DNA from: Trichobilharzia regenti
Taxonomy: Eukaryota > Platyhelminthes > Trematoda > Strigeidida > Schistosomatidae
DNA: 64,000 bases
Direction of reading: 5' to 3'
NCBI GenBank assembly: GCA_944472135.2
Contig: OX235270.1
Coordinates: forward strand, 122,651,842 to 122,715,841
Below, in pieces: positions 25,301-40,300 of this stretch. Positions within the stretch are counted from its first letter, which is position 1; every line of letters begins with the position of its first letter. Under the pieces are notes generated by a model. It ran no database searches. It worked only from the letters and a program-made list of their open reading frames with translations, and was not told where the DNA came from. A program made the translations under genes and the position numbers.

Positions 25301-28300
25301 GATTTCAGCAGCGACAGCATTTAAATCTTCTGTTTCTGAATCCCATTCATCATCTTCACTACTTTGTACAACTGCTAGATTACGATTTGTTTCTGACGAC
25401 TGGCCACCGAAAGTTACAACTTTTTGGTCATGGCTGAAATGAATTTCAGGGGAATTTGATGTACCGTGTTTTTGTTGACCATTGCTACTGCTATTGTTAA
25501 TACTACTATTATTGTTATTGTTGTTATTACTGGTGTTGTTATTATTATTATTATTCATATGTGATGGTGAATATTTCTGAGATGTTGTATGCGCCTGTTG
25601 GTGTATAGATGGAGGCTGTTGTTTTGATGCAGATGACTCACTCTTTGTCTCTTCAGTAATATATTGTAGTTGAGGACTGGATCGTTGTAAACGTGGTCTG
25701 AATTAAAAGAATAATTTGTAATACATAAATTAAGCTTTTAATGGATGTACAAATAAAAAGAAATTCATTAAGGTAGTATAGACTACTGACTAATATGCGT
25801 AGTCGTAAGCAGCTCACATTTTCCTGAAAATCACAGTTATAGAGAAAGCTGAATGACGTCAGTCAACTGAAATAACTAACACACACACACAAAAAAAGAA
25901 GATAATCAGAGCAGGTGTGGAATAATTAACATTCAAACTGATATTTCTTCGCGTTATTTAATTATTGCCAATAAGATTAGGAGTTGAGATAGTTTCTTCC
26001 TGAATTAATTTATTCATGTTTTGTAAAGAGCATGAAAAAATGCACGAAATTTTATCATTTCATACTGCTGAACAAATGGTTATAAGCGAGAGCCAAATTC
26101 ATAGATTTTGTTCAACAGTAAAGTAATGAAGGGTTTTGTAGGGAATATTTGTTTGATTGTTTGGAGGATTTCATCATGAGCTGATATCAGTTAGAAAACC
26201 ACTGGAAAACCTTCAGGGAGAACTTGAGGATGTTTCGTCCCAGTCTGGAACTCTTCATCTGAAGAGTGCTTTCTAGTGGGAAGCCGTAACTAGTAGGGTA
26301 CAGCAGGCTGCAGATTAGGCAGTAACCCATCGATTAAGACATTGCGAAGTGGTCGTGCTATGTCATAAATTGGCAGAAGTTAGAATTCACGCACTGGCTG
26401 GCCGTTGGATTGGATTCCAGTGGCTTATTGGTCTACTAGCTAGCTCGCCTTGTAACCAGAAGGTCCTGGACTCGAACCCTGGCGATGGGTGTGTACTGCT
26501 GAGGCGGAGTCACAAACTAGGATGAGACAGTTGGCTTTCCAGTACTCCCAGGTTTTCCACTGGTTCTCTAACTGATGTAGGCTCATGATGTAATCCCTCA
26601 GCCAACACTAAAATATCTGTGGTTGCTTTTGTTCTTGAAAAATGTTTTCGAAGAGTTGTCAGTGAGATCACCTCTTTCTAGACTGCCTGCCTTCTATATA
26701 TACATGTATATATATATTGTTTGGAAAACATAATGAACCAGTGTAATTGCTAGTGAGTTGTTAATCCAGTGTTGATGGGTTTCAGCGTGACGTACTTATA
26801 CAGTTATTTGACCAACTTTTGTAGTTGGCTAACCACTCAGTGGTAACCTCAAACAAGCAAATTAAAAAGCTACACGAACGCCAAGAAGACCTGGTCACTA
26901 AAACAAAGTCTTTAATTTCTCGGCACCAGCGAAGTAACAAACGACAACCATATATATATATATATATTAGAAATGGGTTGAAACCATAAGAGGCAAGCCA
27001 TGGTCGAGTAAACAATGTTTCACGTTTTAGGTAAGATAGTAAACTGAACAGAGGTTTATAACAATATAAGTTGTTTATTTAAAAAAATAATAATTTGATA
27101 AATGTCTTACTTTGATTCAAAGTATCCAGTCGGCCTTTTATTCAATGAATTCATACCTTCTGTCATATTACTTTGACTACTACCCATATCGTTATTTACA
27201 GATAATATTGGCAGTGACACACCTAAATTAGATGTGACATCAACTCTTTGTGAGGCTAAAGGCAGTGTACCAGCTCTGCGTAAACTTGCAGGACTATAAG
27301 CTGCTGGTGGAGGTAAACCAGCTTTGTAAGAAAAATTCATCTTTTGATTATTTTCTCCACGTTGTCTTAATTCTATAATGTTGCCAGTACTGCCACGGAT
27401 TGTTGCATGCGCTAAACGATCAACATGTTGAGCTAAAGCCTGGATGAAACATAAAAAGATTATTGGTGAAGTAAACATATCACTGTACTATTGCTTCATA
27501 CAAAAAAAGATTTCCACTGAGTATGATACCGCTTTAGTTTTGACAGCTTTGTTAGAAAATGGAAAATATTCCTTTTAACGCAACTACTGGAAACTAAATG
27601 TTAGACTAAAGACCTGGAAATCACAGAACAGGAATGGTTATGAACATTGAATTTTGTTAGGTCATAGCATAATCATGATACATTAATACATGTTTACCAG
27701 TAATTACCATAAATACTGTTGACAATGGAGATGAGTAGATAAATCGATGAGAGGAATGATTATGGAATTGAGAACAGATGGCATTAATGCATCTTACTAT
27801 TTCACACACAAAGTTGCAATCGATGAGAGTTGATATAACTTAACGCGAAAGGATCACATATGAGGTAAATTACATAGATCGAACTAGTAGGTCAGGGTAG
27901 TCAGATTGTCAGAACATAAGAATTTAGCTAAGGTTAGAATGATTGACCCCGAGAAGATAAGTAATTTAGAAAAAGCTCGCCCCTACATAGTACTGAATGC
28001 ATTAACACACAACTGCACAATAGGGTGGGATAGGGTTAAAAGTGTAAACAGCAATCCAGGTCGGTGGAGAGACGTTGGTTAGTGAATCCTTGTTCATCAA
28101 GTCTACACCCAACACATACAATAGGAATAATTCATCCCTCAAACCCGAAATATGGAAAATACTAATACCAATAAAATCAAGCGAAAATCAAGTGAAAAAT
28201 AATGGAACTATATAAATGAAGCTAGGAAGTGTGAGTACCTTGGTATGATTATAGGCAATAAACCGTACTCAAAACGTCATTAGCAAATAATCCTGTATCG

Positions 28301-31300
28301 AGCTGTGGGATTTCACCAAATAAAATTATTTTGCTAATTGATGGTGACTAGCAGTGGAATCCACGATGCGCATTTCGATGGGAAAATCTAAATTGAATCA
28401 AATAATTAATAAGACCCGTTGCACGAGAGGTGGCTGTCGTGGCTCAAGTGGTCTAGTGGCGTTTGAGACTATGGGGGCACTTGGTTCAAGCCTTGGTGGG
28501 AACACCATCACTCACTGGTGAATGCAGGTACATCCAGATAGCAAGTACCAAAATAGGATGAAATGAGCATCCTGGATTCCACTGCTAGTCACCATCAACC
28601 AGTTGACTTCAGGTTACATGACCAGACATTGTCGAAGCATCTGCACGAGCAACCGACATGACAACCTGATACCTAGCACTTCGGTCCAATCAATCATTGA
28701 GAAAATCTAAACTGGATTTAAAGGTTATTGTATTATGGAAAATGGTTGAGTACTTATTTTTCATGATACATAAAAAATAATCATGAAAGATAAGCACTTT
28801 ATCTTTTACTTAAAATATTAATTATTAGTAAGGAATGCAGATCAACAACCTACATCTCTTATTTCCATGAAATTTGGATGTTTTTTAGCCAAATGTTCTC
28901 TTTCCTTGTTTAAAACATTTAACTTTTGATTGAGTTGACTTGTTGACAGACGATTTTGATCTTGTTTAATTCCACGTTCATTTAATTGTTCTATTAGTAA
29001 TTGTTCTACTTCATGACGTAGTTTTCTCAAAGTTTCTGGATCACTGCGTAATTGATCCAATAAACGACTATAACGCAACATATTTGTACTTGCGTTTAAA
29101 CTTGGCGTTGGACCTATACACGCACAAAAATAAAATAATAAAAAACACAGGAATTTTATAATATAACTGGAGAATCAATACTCACCGCTAACTACGTATA
29201 TAAAACTACCATTACATCATCAACCGATACGTGAATCAATTACATGCGTGTAACTTAAGGTGGTAGTCGGTTAAAAGTTGTAGGCTGCACATAATATATA
29301 TGACCTATACAGCTTTAGAATTGCATTAATATTTTTAAGACCACTGGAAATAAATCTTAATAAAAATGCATAGACCTTTATTTTGAGTCCCATATCCATT
29401 ATTTTTCAGTTTAAAATACTACTACTTAAATTTAATGAGCTTGGATACTATTTACTCATTCATTCGTTAACACTATAGAGATTTTCAAGAAAGAGAAACA
29501 GATGAAAGGTAATGAGACGATTAGTTTCACTAAGAAAGAAAGAGTGAAATTTCTTTCATCTTCCCCCTAACTGAATGACGTTCTTTTGATTCTTATTATG
29601 AAATTTATCTGATATTGTAAATTACAGTAGATAGCATGGTTCCTAGAAATCTCTCTACTGATATATGTGATGTAATGACACGCCTATTCTTCACAAGACA
29701 GTTCTTCATAGTTATGCTTTCATTAGTCATATGCTTGCAGAGATGAGTTATGAAACATGATGTTATGTACTACTGACCAACTGATATGAGATGTTGGATA
29801 CCACTTACATCTTATGGAGTGGTTTGATCTGATTCAGCTGCCTGAGCTGGATCAGAATGGGTACACCATTGATTGGCTTGAAACCAAACGATCGAAACGG
29901 CAGGCTGTTGTTTGGGTAGGTTCCATTTAGCTAACTAGCGACACTGGTTGACGTATTATTATATTATTATTATTATTTCCATAGGTTCCGAGTGGAAAAT
30001 AGGGCTTCAGCAGCATATGTCAATTTAGTCCTGTCCCATGCAGTCCTCTTCATCTGGCTCTACGATTGCCCATGAACTCTCATCTCCTACTCAAACGATC
30101 TCCTCCATGTCACCGTCGGAAGTCCGACTGGCCATTTCCCATTTGAGTTCCACTCGAGCTATGGTCTGGAGTACGGTGCCACCAAACCGTTTCTTCAGCG
30201 TTTGTCCAGTCCATCTTCAGAATATTTCTAGAGCAACAGGTTTTTGAGTTTATTTGTTACGTCCTGTCTATACTGCCTATCTCTTCTGCCAACTTGTTAA
30301 ATTTCGCCTGGAAATCCTTGAGTTTGTGTGACATTAGACATAAGTCATCTCCGAAATCAAGATCTTCTAGAATCCTCCTATCGGTCAAACGTGTTCTTGT
30401 CTTTTCACTCCCAATGCACAATCTAACGCATAATCCAGTTCACTACAATTAGGAATATCATAGGTTATAAGAGAAAGACAGCCCTGTATTACTCCTGTGT
30501 TCACTTCGAAAGCTTCGCTGAGTTTCCCGTTGTGGATCACCTGACACCTCGCACTGTCATATAGCCGGCCAACTGTTGAGTGATTTGGGCATTGCACACC
30601 ATAGTGTCGAACTAATTTCCAAATTACTTCTCAGTCAGTGCCACCGAAGGCGCTTCCGAAGTCGATGAAGTTGAGGTAGAGAGGAGTTTGACTGCCTATG
30701 CTTTGTTCAGTGATGACAATCTGTTGAGTTGCAATGTGATCAGCATATGATTTACCTTTCTTGAATCCAGCTTCTTCCGGGCTGGCGCATTTCTGCATCC
30801 CGTGCACCCCTTGTTCTCTCCAGGATGATGCTACTTAGTATTTTACTTGTCGTGGACAAGAGAATTATTCCAAGCTAGTTCTTGCAGAGTCATGTGTAGG
30901 TCACCCTTTTATGGTAGCTTGACAAGGTAGCCAGGCATTATTCCGATTAGTAAGCACTTTTCCTTACTTCCAAATCTCCTGCAACAGTGACATGAGAATA
31001 TCCGCTGCAGTTTCTGGATCTGTTTTAGTGCTTCCAGAGGAATTTTGTCCGCTTCCACTGTCTTCCCGGTTTCACGTATGCTTATTATATTTGTCTCGTG
31101 TCGGTTCTCATCAAGTCATGCTTACTATATTGTTAACTGACAGTTCTGTGCCTAAAGTTGGTGCTATTTCTGAATGCTCTGTAGGCGGTGCTTGATTTTA
31201 GGGTCGTTTGAAGTTATCAGCTCATTGTTTCCTGTGGTTCTGCTGTTTGATAATTAGGTTTCCTTCATCGTCATCATCATCAATGTCGACTTCTTCCTGT

Positions 31301-34300
31301 ATAGCAGTGGTTATCTGGTATAGTGATATGAGGTCCCTCTTACCTGAGGCTTGTTTTGCTTTATTTTCCAGTGTGTTATAGGATTTTCGTTTGTCTTTAT
31401 CAGGACTCACTCTTCTTCACTTCTTTATTCAGTGTTATGTTCATTGAATTCATCATCTCCTTCTGTTCTCTATATTTGCATTAGTGCATCTTCTGTTTCT
31501 CCAATTCTATCTTCTCTGTTAGCTTCCCCATGTTCATAGAGAGTCATTCCTTGCCTGCCTCTTCTTCCTCTCTAAAACTATTGTACTTGTTTCCCTGAGC
31601 ATAACTTTCAGAGGGTTTTAGTGTTTCCTCACTGGTGCTACATAATGTCTCTGACTTAGCCGTGATGACTGCAGTGAGTGTGTCTTTTTCAGTTTCGTCC
31701 TTCACTTCCTGATTGTCGAACTTGAGTTATGGTCTGTCTCTTCCTTCCATGAAGACTTCCAAATTCACCTTAATTGTCCCTTGAACTACATAACTGTTTG
31801 TGTCCACATCTGCTCCTCCTCTCAATTTTGCACCCAGCACTCTGCGTCTCCACCTTCTTCAAAATGGAATGAAATCTATATAATTTTTGATGTATCTGTC
31901 TGATAAAACCCACGTTGAATTGTCTATATCCATTTATCTGTACACTTTTCCTTCAAATATAAATTCTCTGAGTCTGATAAAAGTTCTCTATTCTCATTAA
32001 TTTCGTTAAGGGCCTTCAGACCTATTTTGAGTTCTTTTCCTGTGTCATCCGTTAGCAGTTTGGATTCCATTCACATCAGCCGTTAGGATTCTCACATCGC
32101 CATTTGGGATCCCATCCATTACTGCCTCCACTCGTGGAAGTCTTCCTGATCATTGTCTGCGTTGTTTGTAGGACAGTAGCATCGTAAATTTGTAACCTTC
32201 TTACCATTTGAATGAAATCCTGCTGGCTGAGTGGTATTCAGCTACTAATAGTGATCAGACAGTAGTACACATGAATATACACCTGCGTTTGCGTTCTTAG
32301 ATGCCATTTAAGGTGCCAAGTAAACTTTACATTTTGTCCTTAATAATTCTGGCTCCAAAAGCAAACTGAAGTCAAATATCACAACATACTGTGATTCATA
32401 ATCATCATCAGAAACCGGGATTCTAATGCTTCGCTACAAGCTGAATTCATAGCATGAGTTAATTGTTTTGGGGGACTTCGTAAATTTAATTCGTAAATCC
32501 GGTGTCTACTCACAAATTAGTTCAGCAGCTAAGCAAAATACCATCGCAATATTCACACTGACATTTTAGCTCCCTAGCCAACGATGATAAAGAAATATTC
32601 TTTATTAAATATCCGATTTCAGGGAAAGAAGAATATGTATGCCATATCCAATTTCAGTACTGTATATGTATCAGTGGGTAGATCGGAACTCAAAATATTC
32701 AAAATCTAAATAAACGCAGTTGTCTTCAAGTGGTGTGACAATGTGATATAAGCTGTAATTTATTACCCCATCTTACGAGTCTGTCATGAATTGTAGAAAT
32801 TGGTGCTGAACTTGGTGATTTTGGCAGTGAGGTAGTCCAACTTGAATCTGTGTTAGAACGCAAGTTGACAGACATACACCAGGCTTATGAGTTAATTTCT
32901 TCCCGAAGATCTACTGTTTACCAGTGACACGACAATTTACACTTAGGTATATCAGAGGCTTAAAGTTTTCACTCTTGTAAATCTAGCGTTAACATTATTT
33001 TAAAAGAAATATAGGTATAAAATATGAATAGAATGTTGACTGGAAACTTTTTGTAAATTACATCATTCAAAGAATTAATAAGTATGTAGAACCACTTGAC
33101 AAACTGCTGATCAACTTCGCAATAATTTAAAGTCTTATTGAAGCGCACATCAGTACATGACCCTCTGTATTCACCATAATAAATATAAACAACTACCTTT
33201 AACTCCCATCCCAATATATCAATATAGGCAATAGTATAATGCCACTCACTTGTTCCACCTGAAGCCGTTAATACTCTTCCCATAGCCCTGGAGACCTGTT
33301 GAGCTTCTGACTCTTCTTTACCTTCGTTATTTATAGTATCCCTGAAGGCTTGTTGTGGTGAACGTCGCCTAACAAATCTTGTAGTTGAGCCGGACACTGT
33401 TGAACCGTGAACAGTTGATTCTTTATCATCTATCTGTAAACTATGATGAGAGCCGATTTCAACCTGTTCATCATAATTACGATTGTATCCAGAGCGTCGT
33501 ATAGATCCACTAGCTGAAGCTGCACGACTTGGTCGAAATACAGGCTGATAAAAGTATAACAAAATATTTAATGAGTATACGAATTCCCCTTTAAAATCAA
33601 AGAAGCATGTATTTCTCATAGACAGTACATGGTTTGTAATTCGTTACTACGAAAATTCCTATAAACAATGAGACATTCCTCAAAAAATATACCTTGTCTG
33701 AATCTTTCTCTTGTAGGATGGAAGTGGTCTTGGTAGGCAGTACACTTACGAGCGGCATAACACAGCATACTGGTTTCCTTTAAAGAAAAGCCTTCTTTCT
33801 ATTTCTGTCCTTGTGTTAAAATTTACCTCAGCACTGTGTAACACCTTTCATAATTAACCGTAGTCAGAAGTTAGGCTTTTGATAAAAACACATGAAATAC
33901 CTTTGAGAATATCAGTTTTATACGAATAAGTGATGAGGTCAAATAAACTGTATGAAATACCTTGTGAACACATTTCGTTTTTCAGACAATCACACTGAGT
34001 GTAGGATAACAATCAAAAGAAAACGTGTTTACCTAAGATAAGCATGCTTCAAGATTTGGGAAGCACTACTAGAATACAGCAATGCATACTTAGAAACTCT
34101 AAATTTTTAAAGTTGCAGTTAGTTGAATACGACGAAGTCATCAGCTACGCTGTACATTCGTGTATTTATGATAAATGGGTGGGAAATTTTCTAGAATAAT
34201 TTCCGGTCAAGGGTCAAATTAATAAAATTACAATTAGGAATTAAAATGCCACAGTCTTTTTAATAAATCTTATGATCCAATATTATATATATATATATAT

Positions 34301-37300
34301 ATATATATTCTTTATTCTACAACTAAATGACTTTCAAAAGCATGGTCAATTAGTTTCCAACCTGTTAAATGAATGGTACAATGTCCGTTACAAAATTTCA
34401 CAAATCAGAATTCCATCCCATGTAGAAAGTTCTGGAATACACTGTTAAATATTGCCAAGGAAAAATAGAACAACTGGCTAAACTTTTAGTGGTTCATCAA
34501 TGGATATCCATTAGGGAAGATGGAGGCTAATACTCTTGATTTAGCATTGCACGGTTAAGTATAATTTTGTTTCAAGTAACGCCGATAGGTTTATCTGCAA
34601 ATATCATGACGCATCATCTTGTCTGGGTACGGTAAATTTGCAGTTTGGAATGCCCAAGCAATAACAGCACCGAGAATATCTGGTGAGTCAGTAATCAGTG
34701 TCTAACAGACAATAAACTGAAGTAAACTGAAATAGAGACCAAAAGTTAGCTTTATAATTTTCCCTTCAAGGTGATGTATAAGAAAAATATGGTCTTCTTA
34801 ATTCATATCTTTCATGCTACGAAAACTACCGTTTGCAGACGTTGTGTGATATAACTCAGAATGTGTTCTGCTGTTACACGGAAATATATTTATTTATTTA
34901 TCTTAATATGAAATGCGGTATTGCATTCCCTGGTTATCCTTTTCCTTATCTAGTTTTGTTCCCCCTCTTGTTGTCCTGTACTTTGATGTGACAACATATG
35001 TACCTACCTACAAGTGAACATTGATGTATTAGGTCTTTTTATTTCAGTGTATTGCAGTTAAAACATTTCCAATTCCTAAAGTAAATAATATAGAGAGTAT
35101 AATTTGTGTTACCTTCACGTCATTACATTACCTACAAAAAAGGTTTACTTGAATTAAAATAAATAATTTCAAACAACTGAACACGGATGATAAACAAATG
35201 AACGAACAAAGGAGAAACAAATCGTCGAAAATGGCAAATCTCACTAACTTGTTCAAATTCATCAGCTAAATCAAGCGTGTTCAGACTAGGCTCATTATTA
35301 CTCGATGTACCGTCTTTATTTAATATAACTGCTGGAATCAGATGTATACTATGCGTGTCATTACTTCTCTCACTACTATTCATCAGACTTCTACTTTGAT
35401 CTTCAGTACGCACAATTACAACTTCCTGAGCTAGATTTCCACCATGTTGAATAAATGCCTTTTTATTTGTACTAAAAGACACGCCTTTTTTAAATACATT
35501 TATCGATGTTGGTTCAGATGATAGTGACTGTAGAGAATGCGCACGTTTAACTTTCAATACAATTGGACTACTGTTATAATCTCTTTCAAAGTTGACATAG
35601 GTATTTTTGTTATTTTTAACTTGCCCGCTAGTCAAACGATTATATTTACCAGCGCCCACTTGAATAGCTGTAGAACGAAAATGTTTGTGTTTATGCTTTA
35701 ATAAAGAATTTAGTTTAACAGAAGTAAACTTTGATGGTGACAACTTTTTGTTTGGTATTTCATTAGTGTCTATCTTCTCTTTTCTTTTCCCCAAAAGATT
35801 CGAGGCAATTTTTGTACTTTTTTGACAATTTTGAATATTTTCATCTATTGACTCGGTAATATCACGTTCAGCTTTATCATCATCATCGTCATCGACGTCG
35901 TTGTAATTATCCTTCATATCTGTGTGATATTGTGGTTTAGTGAATTTCACTGAACAGACACTCTCAGTACACGACGTGTTGACTGTATAAGTTTTATTGT
36001 GTTGACTTTCTGCACCTTTCTCAATCATACCTAAGTCAGTACAACTTCCAGTTAGTGGACAACTTGCATAGATAGAAGTGGAATGCCTCTGAACAGATGA
36101 AGAATACTTCACTGGTAATTCTGTAGGGTGAAATTGTTGACATCTTTGAATATTTGTTGCATTAATATCAGTAACATACTGATTCATGTGAGGATTTTGC
36201 AGGGATGGTTTTGTGGTCAAATTGTTAAACTGATTGTTGACTACTTCGATAGTCTAAAGTATGTATTTGAACAGAAAGTTAATTTCCATTTTTCAACGTA
36301 TGTAAGGAAGTGGAATAGAATCAGAAAATTAAACCAGTCAATATCCTACTGACTCAATGAGCTAACAGTCTCTAGCTGTATCAAAGGCTCGTTTATGAAA
36401 TACTTTATGGTCCTTTATACATACTGCTTTTTTAATCCTTTCACGTTCCAAGTGGAACATAGGGCTTCAGGTTAGAGGCTTGAAGTTTCTGTAGCAGTAG
36501 TGATTATTTTTACAGGATGGCGTTGCTAGCCTTATGCCCAACCTTTCCTCTTTACTAGCTTTTAATCACTGGCCTTAGCGAGGTAAAGGAAGACTCCGTC
36601 GGCCGCGGATTGAACCCTGGACCGTGTGCATGGTCGGCGAGCGTCCTAACCACTGTGCCACCGATGCACATACATACTGCTTATTAATACCAAAATCTAA
36701 AACCACTGATGGATTGTCAGCCTTACCGGAGTGGTCCAAATACCAGGCGGAAGTAAACACGCATTATCTCAGCTAAAATGTTTAGTCAGTTCAAACCAGT
36801 GAAATAATGACTGAGAACCGACGACATATTCAGAACAGACACAGCCGTTCACAAAGTTTACAGTTTCGAGCGAAATTTCTGTTACGGTTTTCTGTAATCA
36901 CACACAATATTTCTGACCTGCTTAACTCTCTAAACTGCATAACGGAAGCAAGCGAACAAGTGCAATGTGATCCACACTACTAATTGGCGTGTCTGCAAAA
37001 TAAGAGTGATGAGATTTTAGCTTTGTACTTTGAAAGCAACTAACAACATCCTGTGAAATAATGTTTTAAAATTTTTATATGGTTACAATAAGGCTTGGCA
37101 GTTCACTCTTAATCATCGATGTTCTAAGCATATTTTAACTCCGCATCCGTCTTATTTTTTTTTCATTTCATTTTCCTATCATTTTTTTCAAGTGATTTAC
37201 AATTAACTGTGTCTTTAAAAAACTTTGTGTACTGTAGGGTGAATTAAATACCCTAATTTTCTCTGAGTTTATTTTTTGCACTTATATGCTATGTACTACA

Positions 37301-40300
37301 CTATCTCTCTATCAGACTATATAGAGAAGATTAGTCAACACAGTGAAACAGGCCTATATGAATTATCCAGTTGTTAATACTGCATAGCTGTGTGATATTT
37401 AAAAATAAACTTATTTAATATGGTACCACCTACAATGCGCCCAACAATACCAACAGTGGAAGCACAACTATCAGTGGACATCAATCCTCCGACGGAAACA
37501 GAAATCCTGAAGGCAATAAATCTGCTAAAACCTGGAAAAGCTGCACCAGAACCAGACAGAATCCCCGCAGAAGCATTGAAAATGGACTCGCAGACATCAG
37601 CGGACTTGATGACAACACTACTGATGAAGGAGTGGAAAGAGGGAAAGGTACCCGAGGATTGGAAGAAAGGCTAATTATTCAAACTATCAAAGAAAAGAGA
37701 CTTAATGACTGAAGTCAATGCAAGAATTGGCGCCGCATTGTTCTCATGTCTATCCCAGGCAAAATACTAACCCGAATCATCCTGAAGAGAATCAAACACG
37801 CCTCGTATGTAAAAATTTGACCGGAATAGGCTGGATTCGAGAGAAACAAGTCATGCATCGATCAAATCACAAAACCTCGGATCATCATTGAACAGAGTTT
37901 GGAATGGCAGTCAGTCAGCTGTTCACCTCAACTTTGTCGAATTTGAAAAGGCCTTCGACAGCATCGATTGAGAGGTGATTTGGAAACTATTTCGCTACTA
38001 CGGGGTGCTGCCGATAATTATACACCTCATCCAACAGTTGTACGACAGTGCTGCATGCGAAGTAATCCACAATGGGAAAATCACGGAATCCTTCGAAGTG
38101 AAGTCAGGAGTAAGACAAGCTGGCTGCCCGCTATCTCTAATGATTTTCCTGATTACAGTAGACTAAATAATGCAACAGATAGCGGGCAACAAGGAAACAG
38201 GCATAAAATAGACTCACACAAAAGACTTGAAGGATCTAGACTTCGCCGATGATGCATATCTGATTTCCCGCAAACTGGAAGATATGCAAGTGAAAAGCAA
38301 CAAGTTGACAGAAGAAACATCCAGAGAAGATAGGCCTTCTGGTGAATAGAGAGAATACAGAGATGATGAAGAGTCCTGGCCAAAAGCAATCAGTAGAAAT
38401 GGCAGAAAGAATCAACCTCCTTTACCTACCGACATGGGAAGCAACAGGCGGACGGAGCTGACGAGGATTTCAAAGCGAGGATCAGGAAATCAAGGCAAGC
38501 TTTCATTACCCTCAAATGTGTGTGGTGATCAAGAGCACTCAGTATGCAAATTGAGATCTAGGTTTTCAACTCTAATGTGGAGTCAGTGCTACTATACTGA
38601 TCAGAGGCTTGGAGTGCCACGAAGAGCACTTCGAACAAACTACAGACTTTCATCAACAGCTGTTGTCACTCAATACCAAAGATGGTCAGAAAAGATCAGC
38701 AACAGGGATCTCTGGTGACAAACGAACCAACCAACCAGGAACCGACTGTGCAACAAATATGCATAAAGAAGTGGAAGTGGATTGGCCATACTGCGAGAAA
38801 ACCATTAAGTAACATCACACGCCAGACCATCGCTCGAATGGAACCCAAATGGTCGTCAGTGCGAGGGTGACGTGGAGTAGGTGATGTGAAGAGGAGATGA
38901 AAGCATGTGGACAGACGTGGAGGTAGATGAAAACGTTGGGAGAGAACCGAACGCAGTGGATACGTGTGGCTGAAGCCCTATGCTCCTCTAGGAATTCAAG
39001 GAAACTATAGCGATACTGATAACCACAATAATGTAAAAATTTACATTCTAACACCGTGCCCAAATTCTTACACTTACATTAATGACACTATCTACTGCGC
39101 TAATTACAGTTTAAACACAGATTTATTAAACTAAGGGTTATTTCATGTAATAATCACGCTCTTTAAAGTCAACTGAAAGCTTTCTATAGGCTTTTATCAA
39201 ATCAAGTTGCCACAATGTGTATAATCTTAAAAACGAAGCGATCACAAATAGAAAATCGATTTCATGAACAAACAGAGTATTGGTAACTGGACTGCAGATC
39301 AGAAGTAGTAAGTAGACAGGTAAATTTACCATTTTGTTTAATTCCGACGTATTTTTTTTTCAACTACTCTCTCTAGATTTCATTTTCTTTAATAAAATGG
39401 ATAAATGTTTTGAAAAAAAGGTAAAGTATATCCGTTAAATGTAATATAGATGAAGTGGTTTAAAGATTACTTCATATGCCACACGAATGAAATAGTCACT
39501 TGTTGTGATGAATCTATGTACTTTGTTACCTGTACATGAAAATGTATTCCGCTTCCATAAGCTGAAAAACTTATACTACTGAATGATACGATAGTAGACA
39601 ATAATTTTTATCAAAATTGTAATAAATTATACATGTTACTGAGAGTTGAAATTATCTGTACATGCGATTAGTTTTCACCATTTATAGGATATATATATAT
39701 ATATATATTCACATTAAAAGAAGCTATTGTCTTAGCAATCTCCAATAAAATATTCCGCTTGACATTTTACATTAAGAAGTTAAGACACTCGGGTATAACT
39801 CAACCCCTCATCCTACAGTTCGTAAACTCTTGCATCCTACCTATTCTTCTTTATTGCTCACCCTTATTCTTTCCTGGTTTGCTTAAAAAAGACTATGTCA
39901 CAATTCGTAGAATACTGAAGACTGTCAGTAGGGTGAGTGGTGTCCCAGTGGACCACATAGTTAACATCGTTGTCGATAGGCACTTGACTTCGTGCAATAA
40001 ATTTGCTAGAGGGATTTTGTCTGACTTGGAGCATCCACTTTACCCTCAGCTTTCACCTAGCATCTCCTCAGGTAGAACACGAAGTAACTTCAGAAAACTG
40101 TATGCTCACACGTCTAAGTATAGAAATTCTATGATACCATACTTGTCACGTATTTCATGTGGTAGTGAAAATAGTGTCAGGCAAGAATTAACTAACCTTT
40201 TTTCATCTAGTAAATAAACAATTTCCTCCATCCATCCATCCATCCATCCTTATATACCTTCAAGTTTTACTTTTATTATTTCTATTATATTTACGGTCCT

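Noticed and set aside
25283..25558. Separate poly-Asn protein starting at the ATG at 25558
   Set aside because: The frame is open back to a splice acceptor at 25698 with phase matching exon 8; it is internal to DZIP1.
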